A DNA stretch of 64,000 nucleotides from Pseudomonas fluorescens (GTDB lineage: Bacteria; Pseudomonadota; Gammaproteobacteria; Pseudomonadales; Pseudomonadaceae): contig NZ_CP008896.1 in the NCBI RefSeq assembly GCF_000730425.1, positions 3,348,001 to 3,412,000 of the forward strand, read 5' to 3'. The first letter of the stretch is position 1. Every line of letters starts with the position of its first letter. The position numbers and the translations under genes were made by a program. Positions 53,727-62,876 of this stretch are shown piece by piece. The notes below the pieces were generated by a model. That model did not search any database. It saw only the letters and a list, made by a program, of their open reading frames with translations, and had not been told where the DNA came from.

Positions 53727-55910
53727 ATGTCCTCGACCTCGTTCAAGCAGTCCATGCGGCGCCTTTGGGCACTGGATAAGTTCAGTTACAGCGTACGGGT
53801 GTTTATCGCCCTCACCGGCAGCATGGCGCTGTGCTGGTATCAGGATGAAATGTCGCTGCTGATCCCGCTGTTCCTGGGGATTATCGCCAGCGCGCTGGCC
53901 GAGACTGACGACAGCTGGCAAGGCCGCCTCAACGCCCTGGCGGTGACGCTGGTGTGTTTCAGCGTGGCGGCGGTGTCGGTCGAGTTGCTGTTTCCCTACC
54001 CGTGGATTTTTGCCATCGCCATCGCCCTGGCAAGTTTCTGCCTGACCATGCTCGGCGCCCTGGGCGAGCGCTATGGGGCGATCGCCTCGGCGACCTTGAT
54101 TCTGTCGGTCTACACCATGATCGGCGTGGATCAGCGCGGCGGCGCCGTCACCGATTTCTGGCACGAACCCTTGCTGCTGGTCGCCGGCGCCGCCTGGTAT
54201 GGGGCGCTGTCGGTGCTGTGGCAGGCCATGTTTTCCAACCAACCGGTGCAACAGAGCCTGGCCCGGCTGTTTCGCGAGCTGGGGCGCTACCTCAAGCTCA
54301 AGTCATCGTTGTTCGAGCCTATTCGCCAACTGGACGTAGAAGCGCGGCGCCTGGAGCTGGCCCAACAAAATGGCCGGGTGGTAGCGGCGCTCAATGCCGC
54401 CAAGGAAATCATCCTGCATCGCGTGGGCAATGGCCGGCCGGGCTCCAAGGTCAGCCGCTACCTAAAACTGTACTTCCTGGCCCAGGACATCCACGAACGC
54501 GCCAGTTCCTCCCACTACCCCTACAACGCCCTGGCTGAAGCCTTCTTCCACAGCGACGTCCTGTTCCGCTGCCAACGCCTGCTGCGCCAGCAAGGCAAGG
54601 CCTGCCAGGCCCTCGCCGAGTCGATCCAGTTGCGCCAGCCGTTTGTCTATGACGACAGCTTCGCCGAAGCCCTGGGCGACCTGAATGCGTCCCTGGAACA
54701 CCTGCGCATCCAGAGCAACCCAGCCTGGCGCGGCCTGCTGCGTTCGTTGCGAGCGCTGGCGGCCAACCTGTCGACCCTCGACCGCCTGCTCAGTGACGCC
54801 AGCAACCCCGACAGCCTGGCAGATGCCAGCGATAGCAGCCTGTTGGACCGTTCGCCGCGCAACCTCAAGGAAATGTGGACGCGCCTGCGCACCCAATTGA
54901 CCCCGACCTCACTGCTGTTCCGCCACGCCCTGCGCCTGCCCCTGGCGCTGAGCGTCGGCTACGGCATGGTGCACTTGATCCACCCGTCCCAGGGCTACTG
55001 GATCATCCTCACCACCCTGTTCGTCTGCCAGCCCAACTACGGCGCCACGCGGCGCAAGCTCGGCCAGCGGATCGTCGGTACGGCCATCGGCCTGACGGTG
55101 GCCTGGGCGCTGTTCGATCTGTTCCCCAGCCCCCTGGTGCAGTCGATGTTCGCCATCGCCGCCGGGCTGGTGTTCTTTATCAATCGCACCACCCGCTACA
55201 CCCTGGCCACCGCCGCCATTACCCTGATGGTGCTGTTCTGCTTCAACCAGGTGGGCGATGGCTACGGGCTGTTCCTGCCGCGCCTGTTCGATACCTTGCT
55301 GGGCAGCCTGATTGCCGGGCTGGCGGTATTCCTGTTCCTGCCGGACTGGCAAGGCCGGCGCCTGAACAAGGTGCTGGCCAACACCCTGACCTGCAACAGC
55401 ATCTATTTGCGCCAGATCATGCAGCAATATGCGGCCGGCAAGAGCGACGACCTGGCCTACCGCCTGGCCCGGCGCAATGCCCACAACGCCGACGCCGCGC
55501 TGTCCACCACCCTGGCCAATATGCTGATGGAGCCGGGGCATTTCCGTAAGGAAGCCGACGTGGGCTTCCGCTTCCTGGTGCTGTCCCACACGTTACTCAG
55601 CTACCTCTCGGGGCTGGGCGCGCACCGCGACACCCAATTGCCGGCAGACGTACGTGAACAGCTGATCGAAGGCGCCGGCAAAACCCTCGCCACCAGCATC
55701 GACGAAATTGCCACGGGGCTGGCGAACAAACAGCCGATTGCGGTGCAGAGCGATACCGAGGAAGCGTTGGCGGTGGAGTTGGAGCAGATGCCGGATGAGA
55801 TCGATGAGGCGCAGCGCCTGGTGCAGACACAGTTGGCCCTGATCTGCCGGCAGTTGGGGCCGTTGCGCACGTTGGCGGCGCATTTGATCAAGGAAACCAG
55901 TGCGGCTTAG
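53727..55910 (+). CDS. yccS: YccS-type inner-membrane protein (FUSC family)
   Basis: A 727-residue protein with two clusters of about six helices (roughly 20-145 and 385-520) separated by a soluble helical region, the layout of YccS/fusaric-acid-resistance-like pumps. LQSMFAIAAG and YWIILTTLFVCQPNYGATRRKL (read in two pieces) are the family's second membrane block. ATG at 53727 is preferred to the longer frame, whose first 20 residues are atypical; the ribosome site is weak. Transport substrate unknown. Confidence 0.85.
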   Translation: MSSTSFKQSMRRLWALDKFSYSVRVFIALTGSMALCWYQDEMSLLIPLFLGIIASALAETDDSWQGRLNALAVTLVCFSVAAVSVELLFPYPWIFAIAIALASFCLTMLGALGERYGAIASATLILSVYTMIGVDQRGGAVTDFWHEPLLLVAGAAWYGALSVLWQAMFSNQPVQQSLARLFRELGRYLKLKSSLFEPIRQLDVEARRLELAQQNGRVVAALNAAKEIILHRVGNGRPGSKVSRYLKLYFLAQDIHERASSSHYPYNALAEAFFHSDVLFRCQRLLRQQGKACQALAESIQLRQPFVYDDSFAEALGDLNASLEHLRIQSNPAWRGLLRSLRALAANLSTLDRLLSDASNPDSLADASDSSLLDRSPRNLKEMWTRLRTQLTPTSLLFRHALRLPLALSVGYGMVHLIHPSQGYWIILTTLFVCQPNYGATRRKLGQRIVGTAIGLTVAWALFDLFPSPLVQSMFAIAAGLVFFINRTTRYTLATAAITLMVLFCFNQVGDGYGLFLPRLFDTLLGSLIAGLAVFLFLPDWQGRRLNKVLANTLTCNSIYLRQIMQQYAAGKSDDLAYRLARRNAHNADAALSTTLANMLMEPGHFRKEADVGFRFLVLSHTLLSYLSGLGAHRDTQLPADVREQLIEGAGKTLATSIDEIATGLANKQPIAVQSDTEEALAVELEQMPDEIDEAQRLVQTQLALICRQLGPLRTLAAHLIKETSAA

Positions 55911-55944
55911 GCCGCCATCGCAGCGATGGGGCCCTAAAGCGCCC

Positions 55945-56682
55945 CTACATCCCGTGCTGTTTCAGCAGTCGCGCATAACTGCCATCTGCCTTCATCCTGC
56001 TAATCTCCCGATCGAACCCGGCGACAATCTGCTCATGCCTGGGGTTTTTCAGGCTGACCAGAATATGCAGGCTGTTCTCACTCAAGGGCTTGGGCAGGAA
56101 CTCCACCGCATTGCGCACCCTGGGTGACTCACGCCCCAAGTAATATCTGGCAACATATTCATCCTCCAGCGTCAGCCGCACGCGCCGGGCCGCGAGCATG
56201 CGCACGCCCATGGCGAAGTTATGCACCGGGACTTTTTGCAATTGGGGATCGGCATCGAAGCTCGCCGAATACGCGTAGCCACGTACGACGGCAATGGGAT
56301 ATGCGTGCAGTTGCTGCAGGTTCTGGAACTCGATGGGATCGTCGCGACGCTTGATAAACCGCACACGGTTGAGCAGGTATTCGGCGGAAAACTGCCCCAA
56401 GTGCGTGCGCGCTTCGTCATACCAGGCATTGATCAGCACGTCATAACGCCCGTCCCCCACGCCCATCAACGCCCGCGCCCAGGGCACCTGTTCGAAATCA
56501 CTGGCAAAGCCGGCACGGGCCAGGGCGGTGCTGACGATATCGGTGGCCAGGCCGCCATTGATCAGGGTCGCATCGGTAAACGGCGGCCACGCGTCTGCCA
56601 CCAGGCGCAAGCGTTCCGCCGCCGCCGTCGGGGCCAGCAACAGCAGTACAGGCAAAGCAACGGCACGAAACAATCGCAGCAT
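55945..56682 (-). CDS. Periplasmic amino-acid-type substrate-binding protein (SBP_bac_3)
   Basis: A 245-residue protein with a signal peptide ending TAAA-E near residue 22 and the family-3 solute-binding fold (LVADAWPPFTD, GGLATDIVSTALARAGF, GVGDGRYDVLINAWY). No transporter genes are adjacent, so it may be an orphan receptor or inactive relative. ATG at 56682 has AAGGA 8 nt upstream; the longer frame is rejected. Confidence 0.82.
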   Translation of the reverse strand: MLRLFRAVALPVLLLLAPTAAAERLRLVADAWPPFTDATLINGGLATDIVSTALARAGFASDFEQVPWARALMGVGDGRYDVLINAWYDEARTHLGQFSAEYLLNRVRFIKRRDDPIEFQNLQQLHAYPIAVVRGYAYSASFDADPQLQKVPVHNFAMGVRMLAARRVRLTLEDEYVARYYLGRESPRVRNAVEFLPKPLSENSLHILVSLKNPRHEQIVAGFDREISRMKADGSYARLLKQHGM

Positions 56683-56937
56683 GCTTGATGTCCTTGCGCA
56701 GCGGGCAGTTCCTTGCGGGCGATGACGCCTGGCAGGAATACTTCCAGGTTCTGACTGTAGCTTATCGCTCGCGATGTACCGCAGATTACACAAAGACGTC
56801 AGCCGCGAAAGCACTCAATGATAGCAAATTGACATTGCTCACAAAAAGGCGTGTTTCCGGCTGTTTACACCACCCCCCAAGACAGTCGGCGAGCATGGCA
56901 TTACTATCCAAGGCTGGTCTTTATGCGAGATGGAATG

Positions 56938-57390
56938 ATGACTGTCGATTGGGTTTGCAAGCACCACAATGATCTGGGCAAGGAGCAGCTCTACGCCATT
57001 TTGCGCCTGCGGGCCGAGGTGTTTGTGGTCGAGCAGAAATGCATTTACCAAGACATCGATGACCAGGACCTGGAGGGCGATACCCACCACCTGATGGCCT
57101 GGCAAGACAATCAACTGGTGGCCTACCTGCGCCTGCTGGATCCGGAGCTGCACGGCGGCGATGTGGTCATCGGCCGCGTGCTGGTGGCCGAGGTTGCCCG
57201 GGGCACCGGCCTGGGACACCAGATGTTGGAGGAAACCCTCAAGCAGATCGACGATCTCTGGCCGCAGACGCCGATCTTTCTCTCAGCCCAGGCGCATCTG
57301 CAGGGCTATTACGCACGATATGGGTTCAAGGTCGAGGGTGAGGAGTATCTGGAGGATGATATTCCACACATTGGTATGCGGCGCACTTGA
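56938..57390 (+). CDS. elaA: ElaA-like GNAT acetyltransferase
   Basis: A 150-residue GNAT protein matching ElaA in length. YAILRLRAEVFVVEQKCIYQD starts the fold (written in family form), and the acetyl-CoA loop is VAEVARGTGLGHQML. Acceptor unknown. Several in-frame ATGs occur (56923, 56935, 56938); 56938 fits the family length best. Downstream is a compact REP hairpin. Confidence 0.85.
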   Translation: MTVDWVCKHHNDLGKEQLYAILRLRAEVFVVEQKCIYQDIDDQDLEGDTHHLMAWQDNQLVAYLRLLDPELHGGDVVIGRVLVAEVARGTGLGHQMLEETLKQIDDLWPQTPIFLSAQAHLQGYYARYGFKVEGEEYLEDDIPHIGMRRT

Positions 57391-57394
57391 GATC

Positions 57395-57420
57395 GCCATC
57401 GCGGGCAAGCCCGCGATGGC
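57395..57420. repeat. Compact REP hairpin
   Basis: GCCATCGCGGGC and GCCCGCGATGGC, 12-bp perfect arms around AA, just after elaA. No T-run, so it is not a classical terminator but may stall 3' nucleases. Confidence 0.8.
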
Positions 57421-57441
57421 GTCAGACCCGCCAACCCAATT

Positions 57442-57738
57442 TCAGGGGTAGCCCAGCACCTGTTTGACCTGCACCAGGTTGCGCTCTATCCAGCCCCGAT
57501 CAATCGCCCCCCAGTCGCGAATCCGATAGCGCCCGGCATGATTACGGGCGCCGTCTTCCTGCTCGAATTCGCAGACGATATCCAGGTCCGCCAACGCAGC
57601 GATGGTGTCCTGGGCCGTACGCCGGGGCATGCCGGTGACCTCGGTCAGGGCCGGGACACTGCTGGCCAACTGGCTATCAATCAGATACGCCACATACAGG
57701 CGGCGGTAGAAACTGCTCTTGGTCTTGCTCACATCCAT
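57442..57738 (-). CDS. Winged helix-turn-helix protein (HTH_43 type)
   Basis: A 98-residue DNA-binding-type protein. SSVPALTEVTGMPRRTAQDTIAALADLDI forms the recognition helix region (shown in part) and the C-terminus has YRIRDWGAIDRGW. Likely cytoplasmic regulator of unknown target. It follows the YgjP-like gene by 17 nt on the same strand and may be co-transcribed. Confidence 0.75.
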   Translation of the reverse strand: MDVSKTKSSFYRRLYVAYLIDSQLASSVPALTEVTGMPRRTAQDTIAALADLDIVCEFEQEDGARNHAGRYRIRDWGAIDRGWIERNLVQVKQVLGYP

Positions 57739-57755
57739 GATCGATTGCCTTGTGA

Positions 57756-58256
57756 TTAGGACTTGCCCTGCAAGTCCCGATAGGTCAGGTACACCCGCAG
57801 GTCAAACTCCACCTGGTGGTAGCCGGGCAACATGTATTCGCACAGTTTGTAGAACGCTTTGTTGTGGTCCGATTCCTTGAAGTGCGCCAGTTCGTGGACG
57901 ACGATCATCTTCAGGAATTCCGGCGCCGCTTCCTTGAACAATGCCGCGATGCGGATCTCTTTCTTGGACTTGAGGTTGCCACCCTGCACCCGCGAGATGG
58001 TGGTGTGCAGCCCGAGGGCGCGGTGGGTCAGGTCCAGGCGGTTGTCGAACAGCACTTTGTCGATGGCCGGGGCATTACGCAGGTGCTCTTGTTTCAGGGC
58101 CAGGGCGTAGCTGTACAGCGCCTTGTCACTCTGCACCCCATGGCGCTCGGGGTAACGCTGGTGCAGGTAGTCGCCCAGTTGATCCTTGGCGATCAATTGG
58201 CGCACTTGCTCTTGCAGGGCGACAGGATAGGCCTGGAGGTATTTCAGTGCAGTCAT
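57756..58256 (-). CDS. YgjP-type zinc metallopeptidase domain protein
   Basis: A 166-residue protein with zinc motif H121-E-x2-H125 in VVHELAHFKESDHN and a third His at 131, the pattern of the YgjP/DUF45 family. Soluble, no signal peptide. Substrate unknown. First of a two-gene minus-strand unit with the winged-helix gene. Confidence 0.85.
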   Translation of the reverse strand: MTALKYLQAYPVALQEQVRQLIAKDQLGDYLHQRYPERHGVQSDKALYSYALALKQEHLRNAPAIDKVLFDNRLDLTHRALGLHTTISRVQGGNLKSKKEIRIAALFKEAAPEFLKMIVVHELAHFKESDHNKAFYKLCEYMLPGYHQVEFDLRVYLTYRDLQGKS

Positions 58257-58298
58257 GGGCTCGAACGGCAGGGGCGTGAGAGCGCCAGTGTAGCGAAT

Positions 58299-60419
58299 TC
58301 AGCAAGGCCCTGCGCGCAGGGCAAACGGCTGTGGCCAGTGGGCAATGTCCTCGACCGTCAAGGGCTGGGCCACGAGCGGCCCCTGGATAAACTGGCAGCC
58401 ATTGGCCTGTAGCCAGTGACATTGCTCAAGGGTTTCCACACCTTCGGCAATCACCAGCAAGCCGAAGTGCCCGCACAGTTCAATAATGCTGCGGGCCAGC
58501 GCCGCCTCCCGTGGCGAGCCAAGCACACGGGCAACCAGACCCGGGTCGAGTTTGAGCGTGTCGAATTCCAGGTCACGCAGATGCGCCAGGGAGCAACTGC
58601 CCGAGCCGAAGTCATCCAGGGCTATCCGCACACCCAGGCGCCGCAGCAGCTTGAGCTGCTTGGTGGACTCTTCAATATTGTGCATCAGGCTTTCTTCAGC
58701 GATTTCCACTTCCAGTTGCCGCCCCTGCAACCCATGTCGCTCCAGTGCCTGCTGCAGTTGAGCCACCAGGTTGGGCATATTGAACTGGCTGCTGCTCAGG
58801 CTCACGCTGAGCACCCAGTCGTCGCGCATGACCGGTGCCCAGGCCTGTCGCGCCAACGCCACCTGGTGGTAGATCCAACTGCTGAGCTGGCTGATCAGCC
58901 GCGCCTCTTCCAACAAGGGCAGGAACAGCCCAGGCGGCACATCGCCAACACTCGGATGCTGCCAGCGCAACAAGGCTTCGACCCCACGCAGGTGACCGTC
59001 CAGCAGGGACACCTGGGGCTGGTACACCAACGTCACCTGCTTGTTGTCGATGGCTTCGCGCACACTGCTTTCAAGCATCAGGCGCGAGCGGGCCCGGCCG
59101 TTCATTTCCTGATCGTAATAGCGATACTGCTGACGCCCTGCCCGCTTGGCTTCGTACATGGCGATATCGGCCGCGCGCAGCAGGCCGCTCAGGTCACGGC
59201 CGCAATCGGGGAAGGTGGCAATGCCGATACTGACCCCCAGCATCACCTCCAGGCCGTCCACCTGCTGGCAGATCGACACACGTTCGATCAACTGCTCGGC
59301 GAGCTTGGCAGCCTGCTCCGGGTACTCCAGTTCCAGCAATGCGACAAACTCATCGCCCCCCAAACGGCCAAGAATGTCACCACTGCGCAGGCACAGTTCC
59401 AATTGCTCCGAGACCCAGCGCAGCACCCGGTCACCGGCGTCGTGCCCCACCCAATCATTGACCCGCTTGAAGCCGTCCAGATCCATGTACAACAACACCG
59501 TGGCATGCTCGCTGCGCTCGTTGCGCAGCAGGGCCGTCTCCACGGTCTGGTAGAAGCCACGCCGGTTGAGCAAGCCGGTGAGCGGGTCGGTGACCGCCTG
59601 GAACTCCAGTTGCTGATGCAGGTGACGTACTTGCGACATGTCCTGCACGGTCACCACCATGGCCTTCTGCTCACGGGGCAAGGGCGCACAAGACATCGCC
59701 ACCGGCAGTTGCTGGCCGGGCGCGGTGCGCAGGATCGCGTCATGCAGGCGCCAGGTCTCGCCACGACAGTATCCGGCGTACAGATCACAACTGGACCAGT
59801 CAGGCATATGGGGTTTTTGCAGGAAGCCCAGGAACCCCTGGCCTTGCAACTCGTCCACGGTGGCATTGAGCAGTCGCGAAATGGCCGGGTTGGCGTAGCT
59901 GATCACGCCGTCTTCGCCAACCACCAGGATGCCCTCGGCAGCGTTGTCGAGCACCGAGGCATTAAAGGCCCGGGCCAGTTCCAGGTCATGGCTCAAACGC
60001 TGCAACGCGCGCCGGTTGCGCTGATGCTCCAGCAAAGCCTGGACCTTGGGCTTGAGAATATGCGGGTCGAAGGGTTTGAACAGGTAGTCGATAGCGCCGC
60101 TGGCATACCCTTCCAGCACGGCAGCAGGTGATTGCTCATTGGCACTCAGGAAGATGATCGGGGTCATGCAGGTGCGCTGGCTGCCGCGCATCAACCGCGC
60201 TACCTCAAAGCCGTCCATGCCCGGCATCCGCACATCCAGCAGCACCAGGTCCACGTCACGTTCGAGCAACACCCCAAGGGCCTCCTCTCCGGAGGTCGCC
60301 GTCACCACCTGCCAGTCCTCGCGCTGCAGGAGCGCGCGCATGCTGATCAGGTTCTCCGGGTAGTCATCGACCACCAGGAGCACTGAACAGCCATCGGCCG
60401 GGGTTGGAGCACATTCCAT
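58299..60419 (-). CDS. Response regulator with PAS, GGDEF and EAL domains
   Basis: A 706-residue cyclic-di-GMP protein. The receiver domain is 12-130 with acidic pair D18/D19, phospho-acceptor D62 and K115. A PAS domain follows at about 150-270. The GGDEF motif is intact at 354-358 with an inhibitory RxxD site at 345-348. The EAL motif is at 481-483, and E575, D602/D603, K623, E659 and Q679 are in place, but the usual Asn of the VNLS motif reads Ser540. No cognate kinase is adjacent. It could be a diguanylate cyclase, a phosphodiesterase or both. Confidence 0.88.
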   Translation of the reverse strand: MECAPTPADGCSVLLVVDDYPENLISMRALLQREDWQVVTATSGEEALGVLLERDVDLVLLDVRMPGMDGFEVARLMRGSQRTCMTPIIFLSANEQSPAAVLEGYASGAIDYLFKPFDPHILKPKVQALLEHQRNRRALQRLSHDLELARAFNASVLDNAAEGILVVGEDGVISYANPAISRLLNATVDELQGQGFLGFLQKPHMPDWSSCDLYAGYCRGETWRLHDAILRTAPGQQLPVAMSCAPLPREQKAMVVTVQDMSQVRHLHQQLEFQAVTDPLTGLLNRRGFYQTVETALLRNERSEHATVLLYMDLDGFKRVNDWVGHDAGDRVLRWVSEQLELCLRSGDILGRLGGDEFVALLELEYPEQAAKLAEQLIERVSICQQVDGLEVMLGVSIGIATFPDCGRDLSGLLRAADIAMYEAKRAGRQQYRYYDQEMNGRARSRLMLESSVREAIDNKQVTLVYQPQVSLLDGHLRGVEALLRWQHPSVGDVPPGLFLPLLEEARLISQLSSWIYHQVALARQAWAPVMRDDWVLSVSLSSSQFNMPNLVAQLQQALERHGLQGRQLEVEIAEESLMHNIEESTKQLKLLRRLGVRIALDDFGSGSCSLAHLRDLEFDTLKLDPGLVARVLGSPREAALARSIIELCGHFGLLVIAEGVETLEQCHWLQANGCQFIQGPLVAQPLTVEDIAHWPQPFALRAGPC

Positions 60420-60736
60420 GCTGCATCTCTTCCTTGAGGATTCGCTCCGGTCATTTTTGATATAAACCGGACGTTTAATGGGGAGTCACTCTAGCCTTGG
60501 ATCCCATAAAGCAGAAGTCGCGGCAGCGCCATCATTTCCTCAAAGGCCACACAACCGACTAACGGTCAGCCCCTACAGCCCCCGGATTACGGGAAAGATG
60601 GCTTTTTGACAGACTATTGGCGCCAATAAAACACCTCAAAACCATTAACAAACAGTTACCAGCCGCTTATAAAGAACGCGCCAACCCTCGGGCCAAAGCC
60701 TTTTGACCCTTCTTTCGTACAGTAAAGGCGCACTCC
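60420..60736. other. 317-bp divergent control region
   Basis: No gene. It contains TTGACA at 60606-60611 followed by the palindrome at 60616-60627, in A+T-rich sequence between the GGDEF-EAL gene and the alginate-lyase gene. Confidence 0.55.
60616..60627. promoter_or_regulatory. Palindrome next to a possible -35 box
   Basis: ATTGGCGCCAAT, a perfect 12-bp inverted repeat 4 nt after TTGACA and 109 nt before the lyase ATG. Candidate operator; the regulator is not known and the -10 box is poor. Confidence 0.4.
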
Positions 60737-61402
60737 ATGATTGATCTGTCCACCTGGAACCTGAGCATCCCTGTTGGCACCCCGCCTGCCACCATCGACA
60801 CTCCCAGACTGCTCAGTGGTTTCAATGGCAAATACTTCCAGGCCGAAGGCAGCAGCGTACAATTCTGGTCCCCCGTCACCGGCACCCGTACCGAAAACGC
60901 CATCTACCCGCGCAGCGAACTGCGCGAAACCTATGCCGATGGCCGGCTACGCAACTGGACTTACCCCGAAGCCGACAACTACCTGCGCGCCACCCTGGCC
61001 ATCAACCAGGTGCCCTCTTCGGGCAAGATCGTGGTTGGCCAGATTCACGCATACGACAGCCAGAAACCGCTGGTCAAAGTCGAATACCAGTACAAGGAAA
61101 AAACCCAGACCGGCAACATCGTCGCCAAAGTGCGCATGCGTCCGGATGACAGCCAAAGCCGGGTGATTATCGTGGCCGAGAATGTGCCGCTGGAGAAAAA
61201 CTTCACCTACGTCGTCCACCTGAACAAGGCCGGCCTGCTGCGCGTCGAAGCGGCCAGCGGGCAATGGAATGAACGCATCGGTGCCGCCTGGGGCAAAAAG
61301 CCGTTGTACTTCAAGGCCGGCGTGTATGTGCAGGACAACAGCGGCGACAGCAGGGAAGGCGGCAAAGTGACATTTGCCAAGCTGGATATCGACCACAACT
61401 GA
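60737..61402 (+). CDS. Polysaccharide lyase family 7 alginate lyase
   Basis: A 221-residue single-domain PL7 enzyme. The catalytic and binding blocks RSELRE (59-64), QIH (102-104) and YFKAGVYVQ (192-200) are intact; QIH rather than QVH often goes with guluronate preference, which is only a hint. There is no signal peptide: the protein starts MIDLSTWNLSIPVG. It would therefore act inside the cell or after lysis unless exported by another route. Transcribed alone. Confidence 0.88.
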   Translation: MIDLSTWNLSIPVGTPPATIDTPRLLSGFNGKYFQAEGSSVQFWSPVTGTRTENAIYPRSELRETYADGRLRNWTYPEADNYLRATLAINQVPSSGKIVVGQIHAYDSQKPLVKVEYQYKEKTQTGNIVAKVRMRPDDSQSRVIIVAENVPLEKNFTYVVHLNKAGLLRVEAASGQWNERIGAAWGKKPLYFKAGVYVQDNSGDSREGGKVTFAKLDIDHN

Positions 61403-61533
61403 CAGTCTGATCATTCTCACGACGCTTTAGGACAGAACCGCGACCCTGGGTCTCGACTTTCCTGTAGGACAATTCGAGTATGGCGCCGCGCACACGCAAT
61501 GCTTACCTATAAGAAAGTCATGGAGACCCACCG

Positions 61534-62763
61534 ATGCCCTTCACTCGCACCCTCCTCGCCCTGTCCATGGGCATGGTCATGTTGCAAAACCCGGCCTTCG
61601 CTGCCCCGCCGTTGTCGATGACCGACGGGGTAGCCCAGGTCAATATCCAGGACAGCAACGCCTGGGTTGAGATCAGCAAAGCCGCGTTCGAACACAACAT
61701 CCGCACCCTGCAAACCAGCCTCGCCGACAAATCGAAAATCTGCGCCGTGCTCAAGGCCGACGCCTACGGCCACGGCATTGGCCTGCTGATGCCATCGGTG
61801 ATCAAGTTGGGCGTGCCTTGCGTGGGCGTGGCCAGCAATGAAGAAGCCCGCGTCGTGCGCGAAAGCGGCTTCAAGGGCCAACTGATCCGCGTACGCACTG
61901 CCGCCCTGAGCGAGTTGGAAGCGGCACTGCCGTACAACGTCGAAGAACTGGTGGGCAACCTCGACTTCGCCGTGCGCGCCAGCCTGATCGCCGAACATCA
62001 TGGCCGCCCGCTGGTGGTACACCTGGGCCTGAACTCCAGCGGCATGAGCCGCAACGGCGTAGAGATGACCACCACCCAAGGTCGGCGCGATGCCGTGGCC
62101 ATCACCCAGGTGCCGAACCTGCAAGTGAAGGCGATCATGACCCACTTCGCCGTCGAAGACGCCGCCGATGTGCGCGCCGGCCTCAAGGCCTTCAACGAAC
62201 AGGCCAACTGGTTGATCAATGTCGCCCAACTGGATCGCAGCAAAATCACTCTGCACGCCGCCAACTCCTTCGCCACCCTGGAAGTGCCGGAGTCGCGCCT
62301 GGACATGGTACGCCCCGGCGGCCTGCTGTTTGGCGACACCGTGCCGTCGTTTACCGAATACAAGCGGGTGATGCAGTTCAAATCCCACGTGGCCTCGGTC
62401 AACAGCTACCCCAAGGGCAACACCGTCGGCTACGACCGCACCTACACCCTGGCGCGGGACTCGAAACTGGCCAACATCACCGTGGGTTACTCCGATGGTT
62501 ATCGCCGGGCATTCACCAACAAAGGCATCGTGCTGATCAATGGGCATCGCGTGCCGGTGGTGGGCAAGGTGTCGATGAACACGCTGATGGTCGATGTGAC
62601 CGACGTGCCGACCGTCAAAAGCGGGGATGAGGTGGTGTTGTTTGGCAAGCAGGGCAATGTGCAAACGACCCAGGCGGAGGTAGAGGATATCAATGGGGCG
62701 TTGTTGGCGGATTTGTATACGGTTTGGGGGAATTCAAACCCAAAAATACTGGTCGATAAATAA
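61534..62763 (+). CDS. bsr: Periplasmic broad-specificity amino-acid racemase
   Basis: A 409-residue PLP racemase of the alanine-racemase fold. A signal peptide ends AFA-APP (residue 23), which points to the periplasm, and the PLP lysine is K74 in AVLKADAYGHG; the second-face Tyr lies in NTVGYDRTYT. Signal peptide plus the PNLQVKAIMTHF region fits the broad-spectrum racemases of P. putida and Vibrio, which make D-amino acids from Lys, Arg and others, rather than cytoplasmic Alr. Confidence 0.87.
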   Translation: MPFTRTLLALSMGMVMLQNPAFAAPPLSMTDGVAQVNIQDSNAWVEISKAAFEHNIRTLQTSLADKSKICAVLKADAYGHGIGLLMPSVIKLGVPCVGVASNEEARVVRESGFKGQLIRVRTAALSELEAALPYNVEELVGNLDFAVRASLIAEHHGRPLVVHLGLNSSGMSRNGVEMTTTQGRRDAVAITQVPNLQVKAIMTHFAVEDAADVRAGLKAFNEQANWLINVAQLDRSKITLHAANSFATLEVPESRLDMVRPGGLLFGDTVPSFTEYKRVMQFKSHVASVNSYPKGNTVGYDRTYTLARDSKLANITVGYSDGYRRAFTNKGIVLINGHRVPVVGKVSMNTLMVDVTDVPTVKSGDEVVLFGKQGNVQTTQAEVEDINGALLADLYTVWGNSNPKILVDK

Positions 62764-62780
62764 ACCGAACACCCTCCAAA

Positions 62781-62808
62781 TGTGGGAGCGGGCAAGCCCG
62801 CTCCCACA
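62781..62808. repeat. Compact perfect REP hairpin
   Basis: TGTGGGAGCGGGC and GCCCGCTCCCACA, 13-bp perfect arms around AA, 17 nt after the racemase stop. The TTGCTCGCG core of the other copies is missing. Confidence 0.85.
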
Positions 62809-62834
62809 TGAATGTATTTTCAAATCCCAGCCAC

Positions 62835-62862
62835 AAAAAACCCGCATCGCTGCGGGTTTTTT
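62835..62862. terminator. Bidirectional rho-independent terminator
   Basis: AAAAAACCCGCA-TCGC-TGCGGGTTTTTT: a GC stem with an A-run before and a T-run after, between the convergent racemase and aldolase genes. Confidence 0.9.
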
Positions 62863-62876
62863 ATGAACGCCTGGGC

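Noticed and set aside
2542..62808. Regularly recurring palindromes considered as a CRISPR array
   Set aside because: Copies are spread over the whole window in gene gaps, are inverted pairs and have no unique spacers of constant length; they are REP elements.
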